64,000 nucleotides of DNA from JAHFRG01 sp036522275 (GTDB taxonomy: Bacteria > Pseudomonadota > Gammaproteobacteria > Burkholderiales > JAHFRG01). The stretch covers positions 1 through 64,000 of the forward strand of contig DATDGC010000057.1 in the NCBI GenBank assembly GCA_036522275.1, read 5' to 3'. Both the position numbers and the translations under genes were made by a program. This document shows, one piece after another, positions 1-8,044 of this stretch. The notes under the pieces were generated by a model that was given only the letters and a program-made list of their open reading frames with translations, searched no databases and was not told the DNA's origin. Each line of letters begins with the position of its first letter. The stretch's first letter is position 1.

Positions 1-774
1 AGCAACAAGAACGACGCCAACGATGCCGAAGCCATTTGTGAGGCCATGAGCCGGCCCCACATGCGATTCGTCTCTATCAAGACGGTTGCGCAGCAGGATA
101 TTCAGGGCGTACACCGTATTCGTTTTGAGTTGAGCAATCAGCGTAAGGCGAAGGCGAACCAGATCCGTGGCTTGGTGGCCGAATACGGCTTGGTTGCGCC
201 TAAGGAATTAGCGCAGTTGCGCAGGGCGATTCCGGGCTGGCTGGAGAACGCCGAGAACGGTCTGACCGATCGATTTCGGCGCCTGCTCAATGGGCTGTGG
301 CATGACTTGATGGCGCTGGATCAGCGGGTGACGGAGGTGGAGGGTGAGATCGCGCAGATTGCCCATACCGATCCGGTGGCCAAGCGGTTGCAACAACTGC
401 GCGGCGTCGGGCCGATGATTGCGACTGCGCTGGTGGCGACGGTCGGTGATGCGAAGCATTTCGCCAACGGGCGTCAGATGGCAGCGTCGCTCGGTTTAAC
501 CCCAAGGCAAAACAGTTCTGGGGGTAAAGAGCGGCTCCTCGGCATTAGCAAACGCGGCGACGCCTACTTAAGAACCTTGCTGATCCACGGTGCGCGATCC
601 ACACTGAGAACGGCGAAGGGAAAAGAGGATCGGCTGAGCCAATGGGTCACTCGGATTGCTCAAAACCGTCACCACAACATCGCGGCGGTCGCGTTGGCAA
701 ACAAGACCGCACGAATCGCCTGGGCGATGATGAAGAACGGAACCGAGTATCAACCCAAACGGGTTGCGAAGTAA
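1..774 (+). CDS. IS110-family transposase, 5' end outside the window
   Basis: The reading frame is open from base 1 and continues upstream of the window, so the start is missing. The visible N-terminal residues (NDANDAEAICEA) match the end of the DEDD RuvC-like domain of IS110 recombinases. A coiled central region follows. The C-terminal Transposase_20 domain starts near LRGVGPMIATALVATVGD and continues through GLTPRQNSSGGKERLLGISK, which includes the serine-rich segment where the family's nucleophilic serine lies. The enzyme moves its element by recombination without classical terminal inverted repeats. The stop is at 772-774. The frame shows no disruption, so it may be functional if the 5' part is intact. 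Confidence in the family is high. Confidence 0.93.
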   Translation, partial: SNKNDANDAEAICEAMSRPHMRFVSIKTVAQQDIQGVHRIRFELSNQRKAKANQIRGLVAEYGLVAPKELAQLRRAIPGWLENAENGLTDRFRRLLNGLWHDLMALDQRVTEVEGEIAQIAHTDPVAKRLQQLRGVGPMIATALVATVGDAKHFANGRQMAASLGLTPRQNSSGGKERLLGISKRGDAYLRTLLIHGARSTLRTAKGKEDRLSQWVTRIAQNRHHNIAAVALANKTARIAWAMMKNGTEYQPKRVAK

Positions 775-789
775 ACGATGGACCCGCGT

Positions 790-1000
790 AAGCAACTCCG
801 TAGCGCATTAACAAAGGAACCCATTCACGACGATTGCAAAGCAAGCCGCTTGATGGCCAACAGGTCGAACCGGCGCCGGCAGAACCCGCGAATGTCCAAG
901 GCTTTAGAAGCCGAAAAAGCGATTGGGAGCTGGCGCGCGAATAGCCCATTAGGGTCCTGCATCCAGACCGGGATGCTGTTACTAGAGACCGAATATACGT
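790..1000 (+). ncRNA. candidate IS110 bridge-RNA region
   Basis: Recombinases of this family use a structured RNA from a non-coding end of the element to recognise target and donor DNA; in the IS1111 group it lies 3' of the gene. The sequence here has the right position and several stem-loops: a palindrome at 870-879, a 5-bp stem at 900-904/908-912, and a 6-bp stem at 959-964/971-976 with a 6-nt loop. Which loops would be guides cannot be said without the element's flanks. The RNA assignment is inference. Confidence 0.3.
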
Positions 1001-1265
1001 GAGCAGTCGCCCCTTAAAGCCAAAGAACGGAATGCTTGCAAACGAGGAGGAGTCCATATACGGTCTTTCGCCAGCGCTTCATAAATTGAACCCTACTACA
1101 TTTAATTTGGTACAGAAAAGACCGGTCAGCTCAGAGGCGGGCAATGGTTACTTATGTATTACAGTTATAGATGAAGCCAATGCTTCGCTTCACGTCAAGC
1201 AAGTGTGGCCGATTAGGTTCGCGTTTCCCTGGTCGGAATTGGCGGAATCTGCCGAGTATTCCGAT

Positions 1266-3029
1266 TCAAGTTTCATGCACGTAGGTGCCGGGTGCGGCAC
1301 AAAGTTTTGGGTAGCTCAAACTCCCCATCTGAGGTGGGTGGCGTAATGGTCCACAATGCTGATTAAGCCATTTGGCCCAGTCCTCCCACCAAGATCCTTT
1401 CCTCTTGGTCTGCCTGTCGCGCCAGGCCTTGGCATCAACTACTTGCACATGCGTTGCGTTGCCCGCTCTGTACTCGCGTTTCGGGGGGCGAATCGGGGGA
1501 TTGATGATGCCGAGGATATGGCCGGAGGACGAAAGCGCATAGCGCACTGGCCCCTGCACTAGACTTGCCGTGCGAAACGTCCCGCGCCATGGAGCGATAT
1601 GGTCTTCATGAGCTCCGACCGCGTAGAGCGGTTGTTCTACCAGAGATAAATCGATGGGGTGGCCCCCGAGCGTGACCCCGTTCTTTTCCGCCAGTTTGTT
1701 TTTGAGATAAAACTCCCGAAGGTAAAAGCGATGCATCGCTTGCGGCATGCGCGTGTGATCTACATTCCAAAAAAGCATGTCAAAGGTAGGCAGGCTTTCA
1801 CCGTACAGGTACCGGTGAACGAAGTAATGCCAGATCAGGCTGTTGGGGCGTAGCATCCGGAACGCGGTGGCAAGTTCCTGGCCGTCCAGATAGCCCTTCA
1901 TGGACATGATGTTCTCGATTGCCGAAATGGCGTCCTCATTAATGAACGCTTCGATTTCGCCCGGCCTGGAAAAATCCACGAGAGACGCCAAGAGCGTCCA
2001 GTGGGCGACGGGGATTTTCTTACGGTGGTTTCCATATTTCTTATTGAGCCAAGCCATGAGCGCCGCGAGCGCCGTCCCGCCGATGCAATAGCCGACCGCA
2101 TGAACCTGGGGCGTCTTGGCAATTGAACGGGCGGCCTCGATGGCAGCGAGCGCGCCTTTGAGCATGTAATCATCAAAGGTGATATCAGAGAGCTCAGCGG
2201 TCGGATTCTTCCAACTGGTCACGAAAACGGTGAAGCCCTGATCCAGCAGGTAGCGGACCAAACTTTTCTCGGGAGTGAGATCGAGAATGTAAAACTTGTT
2301 GATCCAGGGCGCGATGATCACAATGGGCAGCGCATGAACCTTATCCCGGGTGGGAGCGTACTGGATCAATTCTAAGAGCTCGTTGCGGAAGACCACGGCA
2401 CCTGGGGTGATGGCCAGATTCTTGCCGACTTCAAATGCAGCCCTGTCTACCATCTGAAGGTCGCCCGCTTTCAGGTCATCCCCCCAGTTTTCAATGCCTT
2501 TGACCAGGCTTTTCCCTCCGCTTTCAATAAGCTTTTTCAGGGCCACGGGATTGGTCAATAGGAAATTGCTAGGAGCGGTGGCATCGAACCAGTGACGGAC
2601 CCAAAAAGCCGCTGTACGCCGTTCTTTCTTGGAAACGCCCGGCGTGTCGTAAACCATCTGCTCAAGCCAACGGGTGTAGAGAAGATAGGACTGGACCATC
2701 ATGGAGAAAGCCGGGTACTGGTGCCACTCAGAATCCAAGAACCGCTCATCTTCGCCCGCAACGGGGACCCACTCTTCCCGCTCTAGCCCGATGGCTTTAT
2801 TCCATGAGTGGAAAAGCAAACCCTGTAGTTCACGGTAAAGCTTAATTGCCGCATCGGTGAATTCGCGGGGATTTTCCAACCACGCCCGTTGGATCTTCGC
2901 AAAGGATTTCTTGATGCCAAAGGGATCCAACGCATTAAAAGTGCTGGTCCTGGCTTCGTTTAAAACATTAGCCGCAGGAAGCCGGGGTTTCGACGAGGTC
3001 TGTATGGGGCGCGTTGACAAATCGGACAA
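1266..3029 (-). CDS. phaC: class I poly(3-hydroxyalkanoate) synthase
   Basis: Polymerises (R)-3-hydroxyacyl-CoA into polyhydroxyalkanoate at the granule surface. The 587-residue protein has the PhaC N-terminal domain (about 60-240) and an alpha/beta-hydrolase core. The lipase-like box GYCIGG puts the nucleophile at Cys315. Asp476 (EDHI) and His504 (SSGHI) complete the triad; all three are offset by four from Cupriavidus necator Cys319/Asp480/His508. The C-terminus (GSWW, then YPKLCAAPGTYV) is complete, arguing against truncation by the nearby IS. It lies 160 bp downstream of the phasin on the same strand, so the two are probably co-transcribed. No phaA or phaR is adjacent. Confidence 0.97.
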   Translation of the reverse strand: MSDLSTRPIQTSSKPRLPAANVLNEARTSTFNALDPFGIKKSFAKIQRAWLENPREFTDAAIKLYRELQGLLFHSWNKAIGLEREEWVPVAGEDERFLDSEWHQYPAFSMMVQSYLLYTRWLEQMVYDTPGVSKKERRTAAFWVRHWFDATAPSNFLLTNPVALKKLIESGGKSLVKGIENWGDDLKAGDLQMVDRAAFEVGKNLAITPGAVVFRNELLELIQYAPTRDKVHALPIVIIAPWINKFYILDLTPEKSLVRYLLDQGFTVFVTSWKNPTAELSDITFDDYMLKGALAAIEAARSIAKTPQVHAVGYCIGGTALAALMAWLNKKYGNHRKKIPVAHWTLLASLVDFSRPGEIEAFINEDAISAIENIMSMKGYLDGQELATAFRMLRPNSLIWHYFVHRYLYGESLPTFDMLFWNVDHTRMPQAMHRFYLREFYLKNKLAEKNGVTLGGHPIDLSLVEQPLYAVGAHEDHIAPWRGTFRTASLVQGPVRYALSSSGHILGIINPPIRPPKREYRAGNATHVQVVDAKAWRDRQTKRKGSWWEDWAKWLNQHCGPLRHPPQMGSLSYPKLCAAPGTYVHET

Positions 3030-3189
3030 AGATACCTTTAGTCAGTTGCAGATTGTGGCGAACCGCCGAATTTTACGCGCGAAATCCATACCACGCCAAG
3101 AATCTATCGTTGAATTGCGATGTGATTGGCACTTGATGGTTGGCTACTAAGAGTACGGGCGTCGAAGACGCCAGTTCCTGTGCAGGAGT

Positions 3190-3624
3190 TTAGGTCGCCC
3201 GTTTTCTTTTGCCAGGAGTTTGTACTTCTTTAGCCGCTTTTTTGCCCTCTTCCAGCGCGGCCTTAGCCAAGTCTCCAATATTCTTAGCGGCATCCTTATT
3301 GATTGCCGTAACTTGCTCCGTCATCTGGCGAGCCATTTCCGTCTGGATTTCAGTGATTACCGCAAAGTAGTGGCGCATAATCTCCTGTGCTTTCTCCGCA
3401 TTGTCTTGATAAACGCTCTGCCAATACGCGGACGAAGCGGCGTTCGCCGGCTTGCTGCATAGCATCTGGATTTGCTCCTTGTTGCGGTCGACTAGCTGGG
3501 TGGCCGCGTCCACTTGGGCCTTGATTAGGCGCTCCGTCAACGCGCTGCTGGTGGAGGCAAACTTCTGTGCGACTTCGAGATTGGTTTTTCCGATAGAGCT
3601 TAATTGTTCGAATAGGGATAACAT
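3190..3624 (-). CDS. phaP: phasin family protein
   Basis: Small amphipathic granule-coat protein that covers PHA inclusions. The 144-residue helical sequence starts MLSLFEQL, has the phasin_2 pattern of alternating heptads (about 10-115) and ends in a Lys/Arg-rich tail (GKRKRAT), typical of Ala/Lys-rich phasin ends. The start was placed at 3624 because AGGAG lies seven bases upstream; a longer frame adds ten residues without a better signal. It precedes phaC on the same strand. A 120-bp element with IS6-like ends begins 36 bp upstream of the start and probably occupies or displaced its promoter. Confidence 0.88.
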   Translation of the reverse strand: MLSLFEQLSSIGKTNLEVAQKFASTSSALTERLIKAQVDAATQLVDRNKEQIQMLCSKPANAASSAYWQSVYQDNAEKAQEIMRHYFAVITEIQTEMARQMTEQVTAINKDAAKNIGDLAKAALEEGKKAAKEVQTPGKRKRAT

Positions 3625-3660
3625 GGAAATCTCCTTTATTGAACTTCGGTACATAGATTG

Positions 3661-3780
3661 GGTTCTGGTGCAACTGCGGAAGTTCAGTGAAGTACTATAC
3701 CACTTATGGTGGAAGTACCCTACCGCAGCCCCTAGCTAATAAGGGACATAATCACAGTTTTCCCAAGTTGCACCAGAACC
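3661..3780. mobile_element. 120-bp miniature element with 15-bp perfect inverted ends
   Basis: GGTTCTGGTGCAACT at 3661-3675 is repeated exactly inverted at 3766-3780. The terminal sequence resembles IS6-family ends (GG, then CTGxTGCAA). The interior has no reading frame of note; it contains a short hairpin (CCAC-TTAT-GGTGG). No 8-bp target duplication is visible in the flanks (ATAGATTG on the left, ACGCCGCT on the right). It is best read as a non-autonomous derivative or remnant. The sequence from 3781 to 4073 holds no clear gene, apart from a 32-codon frame from 3982 whose stop overlaps the next start. Confidence 0.6.
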
Positions 3781-4073
3781 ACGCCGCTTTCTGACCTGTT
3801 ATCCTGAATTCGCTTGTCAGGGCATGGGGCAAATCCGGCTACCGGTGTCTTTCGATTCGAATTTCATAAGGCGTCCCCAACCAGGGTAACTCTGGGCACT
3901 GATTGGAGTGATTCGTCTTCGCTAACGGCCAAGCTCAGGTAACCTGCCCCCGTTAACATGGTCCAGTTCTGGTGTCAGGGCATGGATATTTTGCGGGTCG
4001 TGTTGCGAGCGCGGCTTCTCAAGAGGTTGCCAGATGGTTTATATAGCTTGTTAAATCCGTTTGGAGACATTAG

Positions 4074-4247
4074 ATGCTAAGCCTTGTGCTGTCGACGGTA
4101 GCCTTTTTTGTTGCGAGCTATTTCATCAAACGCTATCTGGTCGATATGGGCATACCGAAAAGCATGACACGAAGTCTCGTGATATTTTGCCTGGCGGCAG
4201 CCATCGCTTACGGAGTCGCATTTATTGCCGACTGGGCTGTGCCTTGA
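4074..4247 (+). CDS. 57-residue two-helix membrane protein
   Basis: A short frame starts at ATG 4074 after GGAG at 4061-4064. It encodes two hydrophobic stretches (about 2-17 and 34-51) separated by a charged loop with IKRYLVDMGIPKSMTR. The pattern is a textbook small double-spanning inner-membrane protein. Codon use matches the neighbours and the frame is compact, so I regard it as real. I recall similar short proteins in other betaproteobacteria but cannot name a family. A 32-codon frame (3982-4080) ends on the TAA overlapping this ATG (ATGCTAA) and might be translationally coupled. Function unknown. Confidence 0.6.
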   Translation: MLSLVLSTVAFFVASYFIKRYLVDMGIPKSMTRSLVIFCLAAAIAYGVAFIADWAVP

Positions 4248-4292
4248 AGTGGATGCGCCCAGAATCCCAGTCTGTTCATGGCCCCATAACGA

Positions 4293-4331
4293 TGGCTCCG
4301 CGATCAGGGCTCGAACAAGGGCCGGATTAAC
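4293..4331 (-). repeat. degenerate tRNA-Asn 3' half
   Basis: Read on the minus strand, this runs from GTTAATCCG (anticodon loop of tRNA-Asn) through TTCGAGCCC (T-loop) to GGAGCCA (acceptor end plus CCA). It closely parallels the 3' half of the intact tRNA-Asn at 49446-49521, with several mismatches and about 4 bases missing. There is no 5' half. Such fragments are usually scars of integrative elements that use tRNA 3' ends as attachment sites. No other feature is seen between 4248 and 4415. Confidence 0.6.
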
Positions 4332-4415
4332 CATCAGCGGGAATGACCGCTTTGGGGCATTTCCGGAAATTGGCTTCGGACACTGCCTGTCGGATCACAT
4401 CGAAACTACTACACA

Positions 4416-4892
4416 TTATCCCATAGCTGTTATTAGCAGCTCCGGCCTTAGCATCCAGGCAATCGCCCAATCGCCGGATTCATTTCGCTCCAGACAAAGC
4501 ATACTGCCCGGTTTGAAAGCGACGAACTGAGAGCTGCTATTGCCATTCAGCAAATACGCCGCCAGCCGTCCCATAAATGGCATATGACCAACAAGCAGCG
4601 AATCTTCTTGCCAGTTATTGATTTGTTTCGCCCAAGGTTCAACAGGATCGTTTGGATTTAAGCCGGTGGTCGCTTCAATCTTTGCACCCGCGGCCATCTT
4701 CGCGGCAACAATGTCGGCTGTCTCGCGCGCCCGCGCCTTTCCGCTGTGATACACGTGCTTAACGAGTATGTCGTGATTCCACACAAATTCAGCCAGGCGC
4801 CTTACATCTTCCCGGCCAAGTTTACTTAAAGGCCGTTCGGGATTGACTTCCTCAGGCAATGCATCGCCGTGTTGCAGCAGATAGAGTTTCAT
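4416..4892 (-). CDS. sixA: SixA-type phosphohistidine phosphatase
   Basis: Histidine-phosphatase fold (158 residues) related to E. coli SixA, which dephosphorylates phosphohistidine in HPt or PTS proteins. His8 is the expected nucleophile and lies in LLQHGDA. The second core His is at 103 (VGHMPFMGRLA). SGKARARETA (50-59) matches the conserved SxxxRAxET segment. The family motif is RHG, and here Arg is replaced by Gln at position 7, which is odd and could affect phosphate binding. Single gene, 42 bp from the Mut7-C gene on the same strand. Symbol assigned by similarity to the family. Confidence 0.85.
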   Translation of the reverse strand: MKLYLLQHGDALPEEVNPERPLSKLGREDVRRLAEFVWNHDILVKHVYHSGKARARETADIVAAKMAAGAKIEATTGLNPNDPVEPWAKQINNWQEDSLLVGHMPFMGRLAAYLLNGNSSSQFVAFKPGSMLCLERNESGDWAIAWMLRPELLITAMG

Positions 4893-4934
4893 ACGTGGTG
4901 AATTTGCTCTGTACCAGTGTTTGAAACCTTCTCC

Positions 4935-5663
4935 TCAGTTGGCGGGAATCTGGGTGGCGAGCGAGGCGCCCAGCATTTCGCGCATCTGCGCCCAATGCGA
5001 GCCTTGCCAATAGATGCCCCCGCAGCACGGGCAGCGCATGAACTCGGCGTAGCGCTCAGTGATGCGCTCGGGGATGCGTCCTTTCACTGCGCTCTTTTCA
5101 ACGGCTTCGAGGCGAAAGTTGCAATGTAGACACAGCGTGAATGGCTGCATGTGGCGCTCGAGGCCATAGCGCGCCGCAACTTCTTGCAGCTGCGCCTCGG
5201 GCTTCAGCGCGTGGACGAAGCAGCCGCGTGCCACGTCGCGGATTTTCAGCAACTCGCGGTCTCGGGTAAGCACGATGCGCCGCTCACGCATCGCAAGCTC
5301 GATGATCTCGCTGTCGGATATGGCGTTTTCATAGAGCGTGTTGATGCCGAGCATCCTCAACATTCTCGCGAGCCCGCCGAGATGGGCGTCCGCCAGGAAC
5401 TCGGGCATTTCATCCGGTGAGGCATCGGTGGGGCTGTGGGGAAAGACCTCAATCGTATCGCCTTCGCGCACGATGCGAGGCAGGGTCGCCGGAAGGCTGT
5501 TTACCAGCAACTGCCCGGCTTCGGTGTGCGGTACGCCGAGGGATTCAATCGCATGCTTGATGGTGGCGGCGCGAGCGCAGGCGTAATCGAACGCAACGCC
5601 TCTGCGCTCGCGGGCAATAAAGTCCGCAAGATCGCCGTGGAACCTGAACCTCGCAGTCGCCAT
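4935..5663 (-). CDS. Mut7-C ubiquitin-like / Mut7-C RNAse domain protein
   Basis: The 242-residue protein begins with a ubiquitin-like beta-grasp domain (about 1-80), then has the Mut7-C PIN-like domain with FLADAHLGGLARMLRMLG near 90 and VLTRDRELL near 132. It ends in a zinc ribbon with CLHC and CPCC pairs. Mut7-C proteins are predicted ribonucleases of the PIN superfamily; the acidic residues Asp92, Asp134 and Glu136 fit metal ligands. The biological substrate is not known to me. Same strand as sixA. From 5664 to 6085 there is no gene; the stretch contains two near-copies of a CGAAGGA motif and a candidate promoter. Confidence 0.88.
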   Translation of the reverse strand: MATARFRFHGDLADFIARERRGVAFDYACARAATIKHAIESLGVPHTEAGQLLVNSLPATLPRIVREGDTIEVFPHSPTDASPDEMPEFLADAHLGGLARMLRMLGINTLYENAISDSEIIELAMRERRIVLTRDRELLKIRDVARGCFVHALKPEAQLQEVAARYGLERHMQPFTLCLHCNFRLEAVEKSAVKGRIPERITERYAEFMRCPCCGGIYWQGSHWAQMREMLGASLATQIPAN

Positions 5664-5899
5664 GAGGCCTCGTTTGATGACGCTTGATTGATTTTAACGC
5701 GGAATGTGGTTGAGCTGCAGCAGCGTCATGAGTAGTAACCGCAACTAATCACCACGAGTTTTTCATCCCCCTCACGCTGAGCAAGCCTGTGGTGAGCCAT
5801 GCCGAACCATCGAAGGAGCTTGTCTTGAAACTGTCGAAGGATTGTGAAGAAACTCGACACTGAATCCACTTTTCTGCAATTCGTCTGAAATTCTCTCTT

Positions 5900-5927
5900 T
5901 TGACAATGAGCATAGTTACCGTAGTAT
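5900..5927 (+). promoter_or_regulatory. candidate sigma-70 promoter for the AAA/PIN pair
   Basis: TTGACA at 5900-5905 is a perfect -35 box, followed after 16 bp by TAGTAT at 5922-5927. It would give an mRNA leader of about 150 nt before the ATPase start at 6086. The surrounding sequence is AT-rich. Prediction from motif spacing only. Confidence 0.35.
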
Positions 5928-6085
5928 GTTTGGACTTGGCAGCGCTAACATCGTGCCTATGCAGCGTATCATCAGAAGCTGAGCCTCGTTGCAAGAGCTA
6001 TCCGCTCCAGCACGATCCTACGCGGAGTATTTTTGGCGGATAAGCATATTGTTGATTTAGAAACATTTAATTCATAGAGACAATC

Positions 6086-7543
6086 ATGGCCCATCAGAAC
6101 AACTACGAAATATGTTGGAAAAACTTTCGAGGATTTCGGGATACGGGGTGGATAGAGCTGCGTCCGCTGACTGTTCTACTGGGAGCGAATAACTCCGGGA
6201 AAAGTAGTTTTACAGCGCCATTACTTCTCATGAAACAAACGTTACAGTCGCACGATATTATCAGTGCTTTGGTTACACGTGGTCCACTTATTGATGCAGG
6301 CAACTATAAGGACCTTGTTTTTGAGCACGATCCTCGGCACGAGCTCTTCTTTGGTCTTCGCTTTCACGTCCGTGACAAGGACAGAAAACTCAAGCCCGTT
6401 AGTGAATATCCGCCGGGTGCAATCGGACTTACATTTGAGCGCCCTGAGCAACACTCGCAAGCGCCGCGCTTGAAACGTTACGAATTGTTTGACATCTTTA
6501 TGCGACCGTATGTTCGATTCAATCGGAGTTCCCCGGGGTCATTTCGCCTATCCGGATTCTTCACCAAGGGAATGACGAAACCAGAAGTAAACGAAATACG
6601 CAAGGCCCGCCCTCTGAACTTTTTGTTTTCATCGACGAATATCATGAGTAATTACATGGCAGAGTTGCGGAAAAAGCGGCCTGACGCTGCTAAAACGATC
6701 AGTCCATTCTCAGGACGGTTCTCCGAGTTTTTGACTGTAATTAGTTATACGCTATCAGAGGTACGTAGCGTGTTATTGAATAGACTTAGCTACATAGGCC
6801 CATTGCGGGAAAGGCCAAAGCGATATTACGAAGTACTAGGTGAACTCCCCGAGTCGATCGGCTCGCGGGGAGAGAATGCTCCGCATCTATTGAGGTCACG
6901 GAAGGATATTCGAACTGAAGTAAATAAACGGATTCGACGGTTCGAGCTAGGAAAGAACTTCAAACTTGAAGAGCATTTTAAGGACGTGTTCTCTGTGATT
7001 ATTTGCGGCGGGATTCGTAAAGTAGACTGTAATCTGGCAGATATTGGTTTTGGTGCATCTCAAGTTTTTCCGTTGATTGTTCAGGCAGTCACCTCTGAGC
7101 GAAGTAGTTTGACGATCGCCGAGCAGCCGGAAATTCATCTTAATCCACGGCTGCAATGCGTCCTTGCCGACTTGTTTGTAAGCATGGCGAAAAACAGGCG
7201 ACACGTGATTATCGAAACTCATAGCGAGCACTTGGTCCTCAGGCTTAGACGTTTAATTGCTGAGGGACAAATTGATACAAAAGATGTTGGTATTTACTTT
7301 GTTGAAAAGAGAGATAACGAATCTATTATTAGAAATATCGCCGTCGATTCGCTGGGACACATAGAGAAACAGGATTGGCCAAAGGGATTCTTTGCTGACT
7401 CTCTTCACGAATCGTTTGGCCTGGCAGAGGCACAATTACACGCAAAGGCAAAATCGGGAAAATCGTTTAGGATACGTCCACGCGTTTCGAGTGCTTATGC
7501 TGCACGTGGCAATTTGACGCGAAACTGGTCAAATTCACCATAG
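6086..7543 (+). CDS. AAA ATPase with ABC-type head and DUF3696-like C-terminus
   Basis: The 485-residue protein has a Walker A loop GANNSGKSS (33-41) after an N-terminal FRGFRDTG strand pattern, as in RecF/SMC/OLD-like single-chain ATPases. A signature-like segment, a Walker B region around 345 (IAEQPEIHLNP) and an ETHSEHLVLRLRR motif near 377 follow, as in DUF3696 ATPases. These are often partnered with nucleases in phage-defence or abortive-infection loci. A PIN-domain gene starts 15 bp downstream. Base composition is visibly more AT-rich than the flanking genes, suggesting transfer. Role in defence is inference. Confidence 0.85.
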   Translation: MAHQNNYEICWKNFRGFRDTGWIELRPLTVLLGANNSGKSSFTAPLLLMKQTLQSHDIISALVTRGPLIDAGNYKDLVFEHDPRHELFFGLRFHVRDKDRKLKPVSEYPPGAIGLTFERPEQHSQAPRLKRYELFDIFMRPYVRFNRSSPGSFRLSGFFTKGMTKPEVNEIRKARPLNFLFSSTNIMSNYMAELRKKRPDAAKTISPFSGRFSEFLTVISYTLSEVRSVLLNRLSYIGPLRERPKRYYEVLGELPESIGSRGENAPHLLRSRKDIRTEVNKRIRRFELGKNFKLEEHFKDVFSVIICGGIRKVDCNLADIGFGASQVFPLIVQAVTSERSSLTIAEQPEIHLNPRLQCVLADLFVSMAKNRRHVIIETHSEHLVLRLRRLIAEGQIDTKDVGIYFVEKRDNESIIRNIAVDSLGHIEKQDWPKGFFADSLHESFGLAEAQLHAKAKSGKSFRIRPRVSSAYAARGNLTRNWSNSP

Positions 7544-7558
7544 TTGGGAGGACTGATA

Positions 7559-8037
7559 GTGCCTTCGGATATAGTGATTGATACTAACGTTTTTATGCAC
7601 GCAGGGGAGCCGAATGAGGTTTTCTTTTCGGCTTCCAAGAAATTCTTGGAGCATTTTGAGAAAGCAACTACCTTATGTGCATTGATAAGCAGAGCAAGGA
7701 TTCCCCAAGTAATGATTCTCGGAGCCTAATATTTGCTGAATACAAGAGTAAAATGTTACCCGGCGTGTTAGGCTTTGCGATATTAGCTAGACTAGCTAGT
7801 AGTCGCCGACTTAAATCTGTATCACGTGATGTCGGCCCAGTGATAAATCAGGCGGTTATTCGGCTAGTTCCAAGGAACAAACGGGATCGAACTTTCTTGA
7901 AGGTCGCAAATAACTCAGAAGAGAAACTGCTTATTTCAAATGATCTGAATGATTTTACCCTGCAAGTTCGAGCACAAATTAAAAAGAAACTATCAATTAA
8001 GGTAAAAACAGCCTCTGTTCAATGGCACAGCCTATAG
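7559..8037 (+). pseudogene. PIN-domain ribonuclease, frameshifted
   Basis: GTG at 7559 sits 5 bases after a strong GGGAGGA. The first 38 or so codons give MPSDIVIDTNVFMHAGEPNE, with the PIN N-terminal aspartate in IDTN. That frame stops at 7729. A second frame, overlapping from 7675, continues to 8037 with the rest of a PIN fold, including LLISNDLNDF with the C-terminal acidic pair. Joining the frames near 7673 gives one protein of about 158 residues with both catalytic ends. The shift may be a real one-base mutation, a sequencing indel, or translational restart at ATG 7675. No slippery heptamer is visible. Partner of the upstream ATPase. Confidence 0.65.
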
Positions 8038-8044
8038 TAACCTA

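Larger units (their letters stand above)
1..1010 (+). mobile_element. IS110-type insertion sequence, right part
   Basis: This covers the transposase 3' part plus about 230 bp of non-coding DNA after its stop. The tail (about 790-1000) contains compact hairpins and resembles the tail I remember downstream of many IS110/IS1111-type transposases, where it is often wrongly annotated as a small antisense protein. The exact right end cannot be fixed from one copy because these elements lack simple terminal repeats. The 1010 boundary is a guess based on where the hairpin-rich sequence ends before the phaC 3' flank. From 1010 to the phaC stop at 1266 I see no convincing gene. Confidence 0.6.

Noticed and set aside
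647..1057. A 136-codon minus-strand frame at the IS110 right end
   Set aside because: It runs antisense through the transposase 3' end and the structured non-coding tail; such frames are a recurring false annotation in this IS family.
999..1346. A 115-codon plus-strand frame between the IS and phaC
   Set aside because: No recognisable domain, no convincing start, and its last 80 bases are antisense to the conserved phaC C-terminus.
7665..7700. Programmed -1 frameshift in the PIN gene
   Set aside because: No slippery heptamer and no downstream stem-loop that would support programmed slippage.
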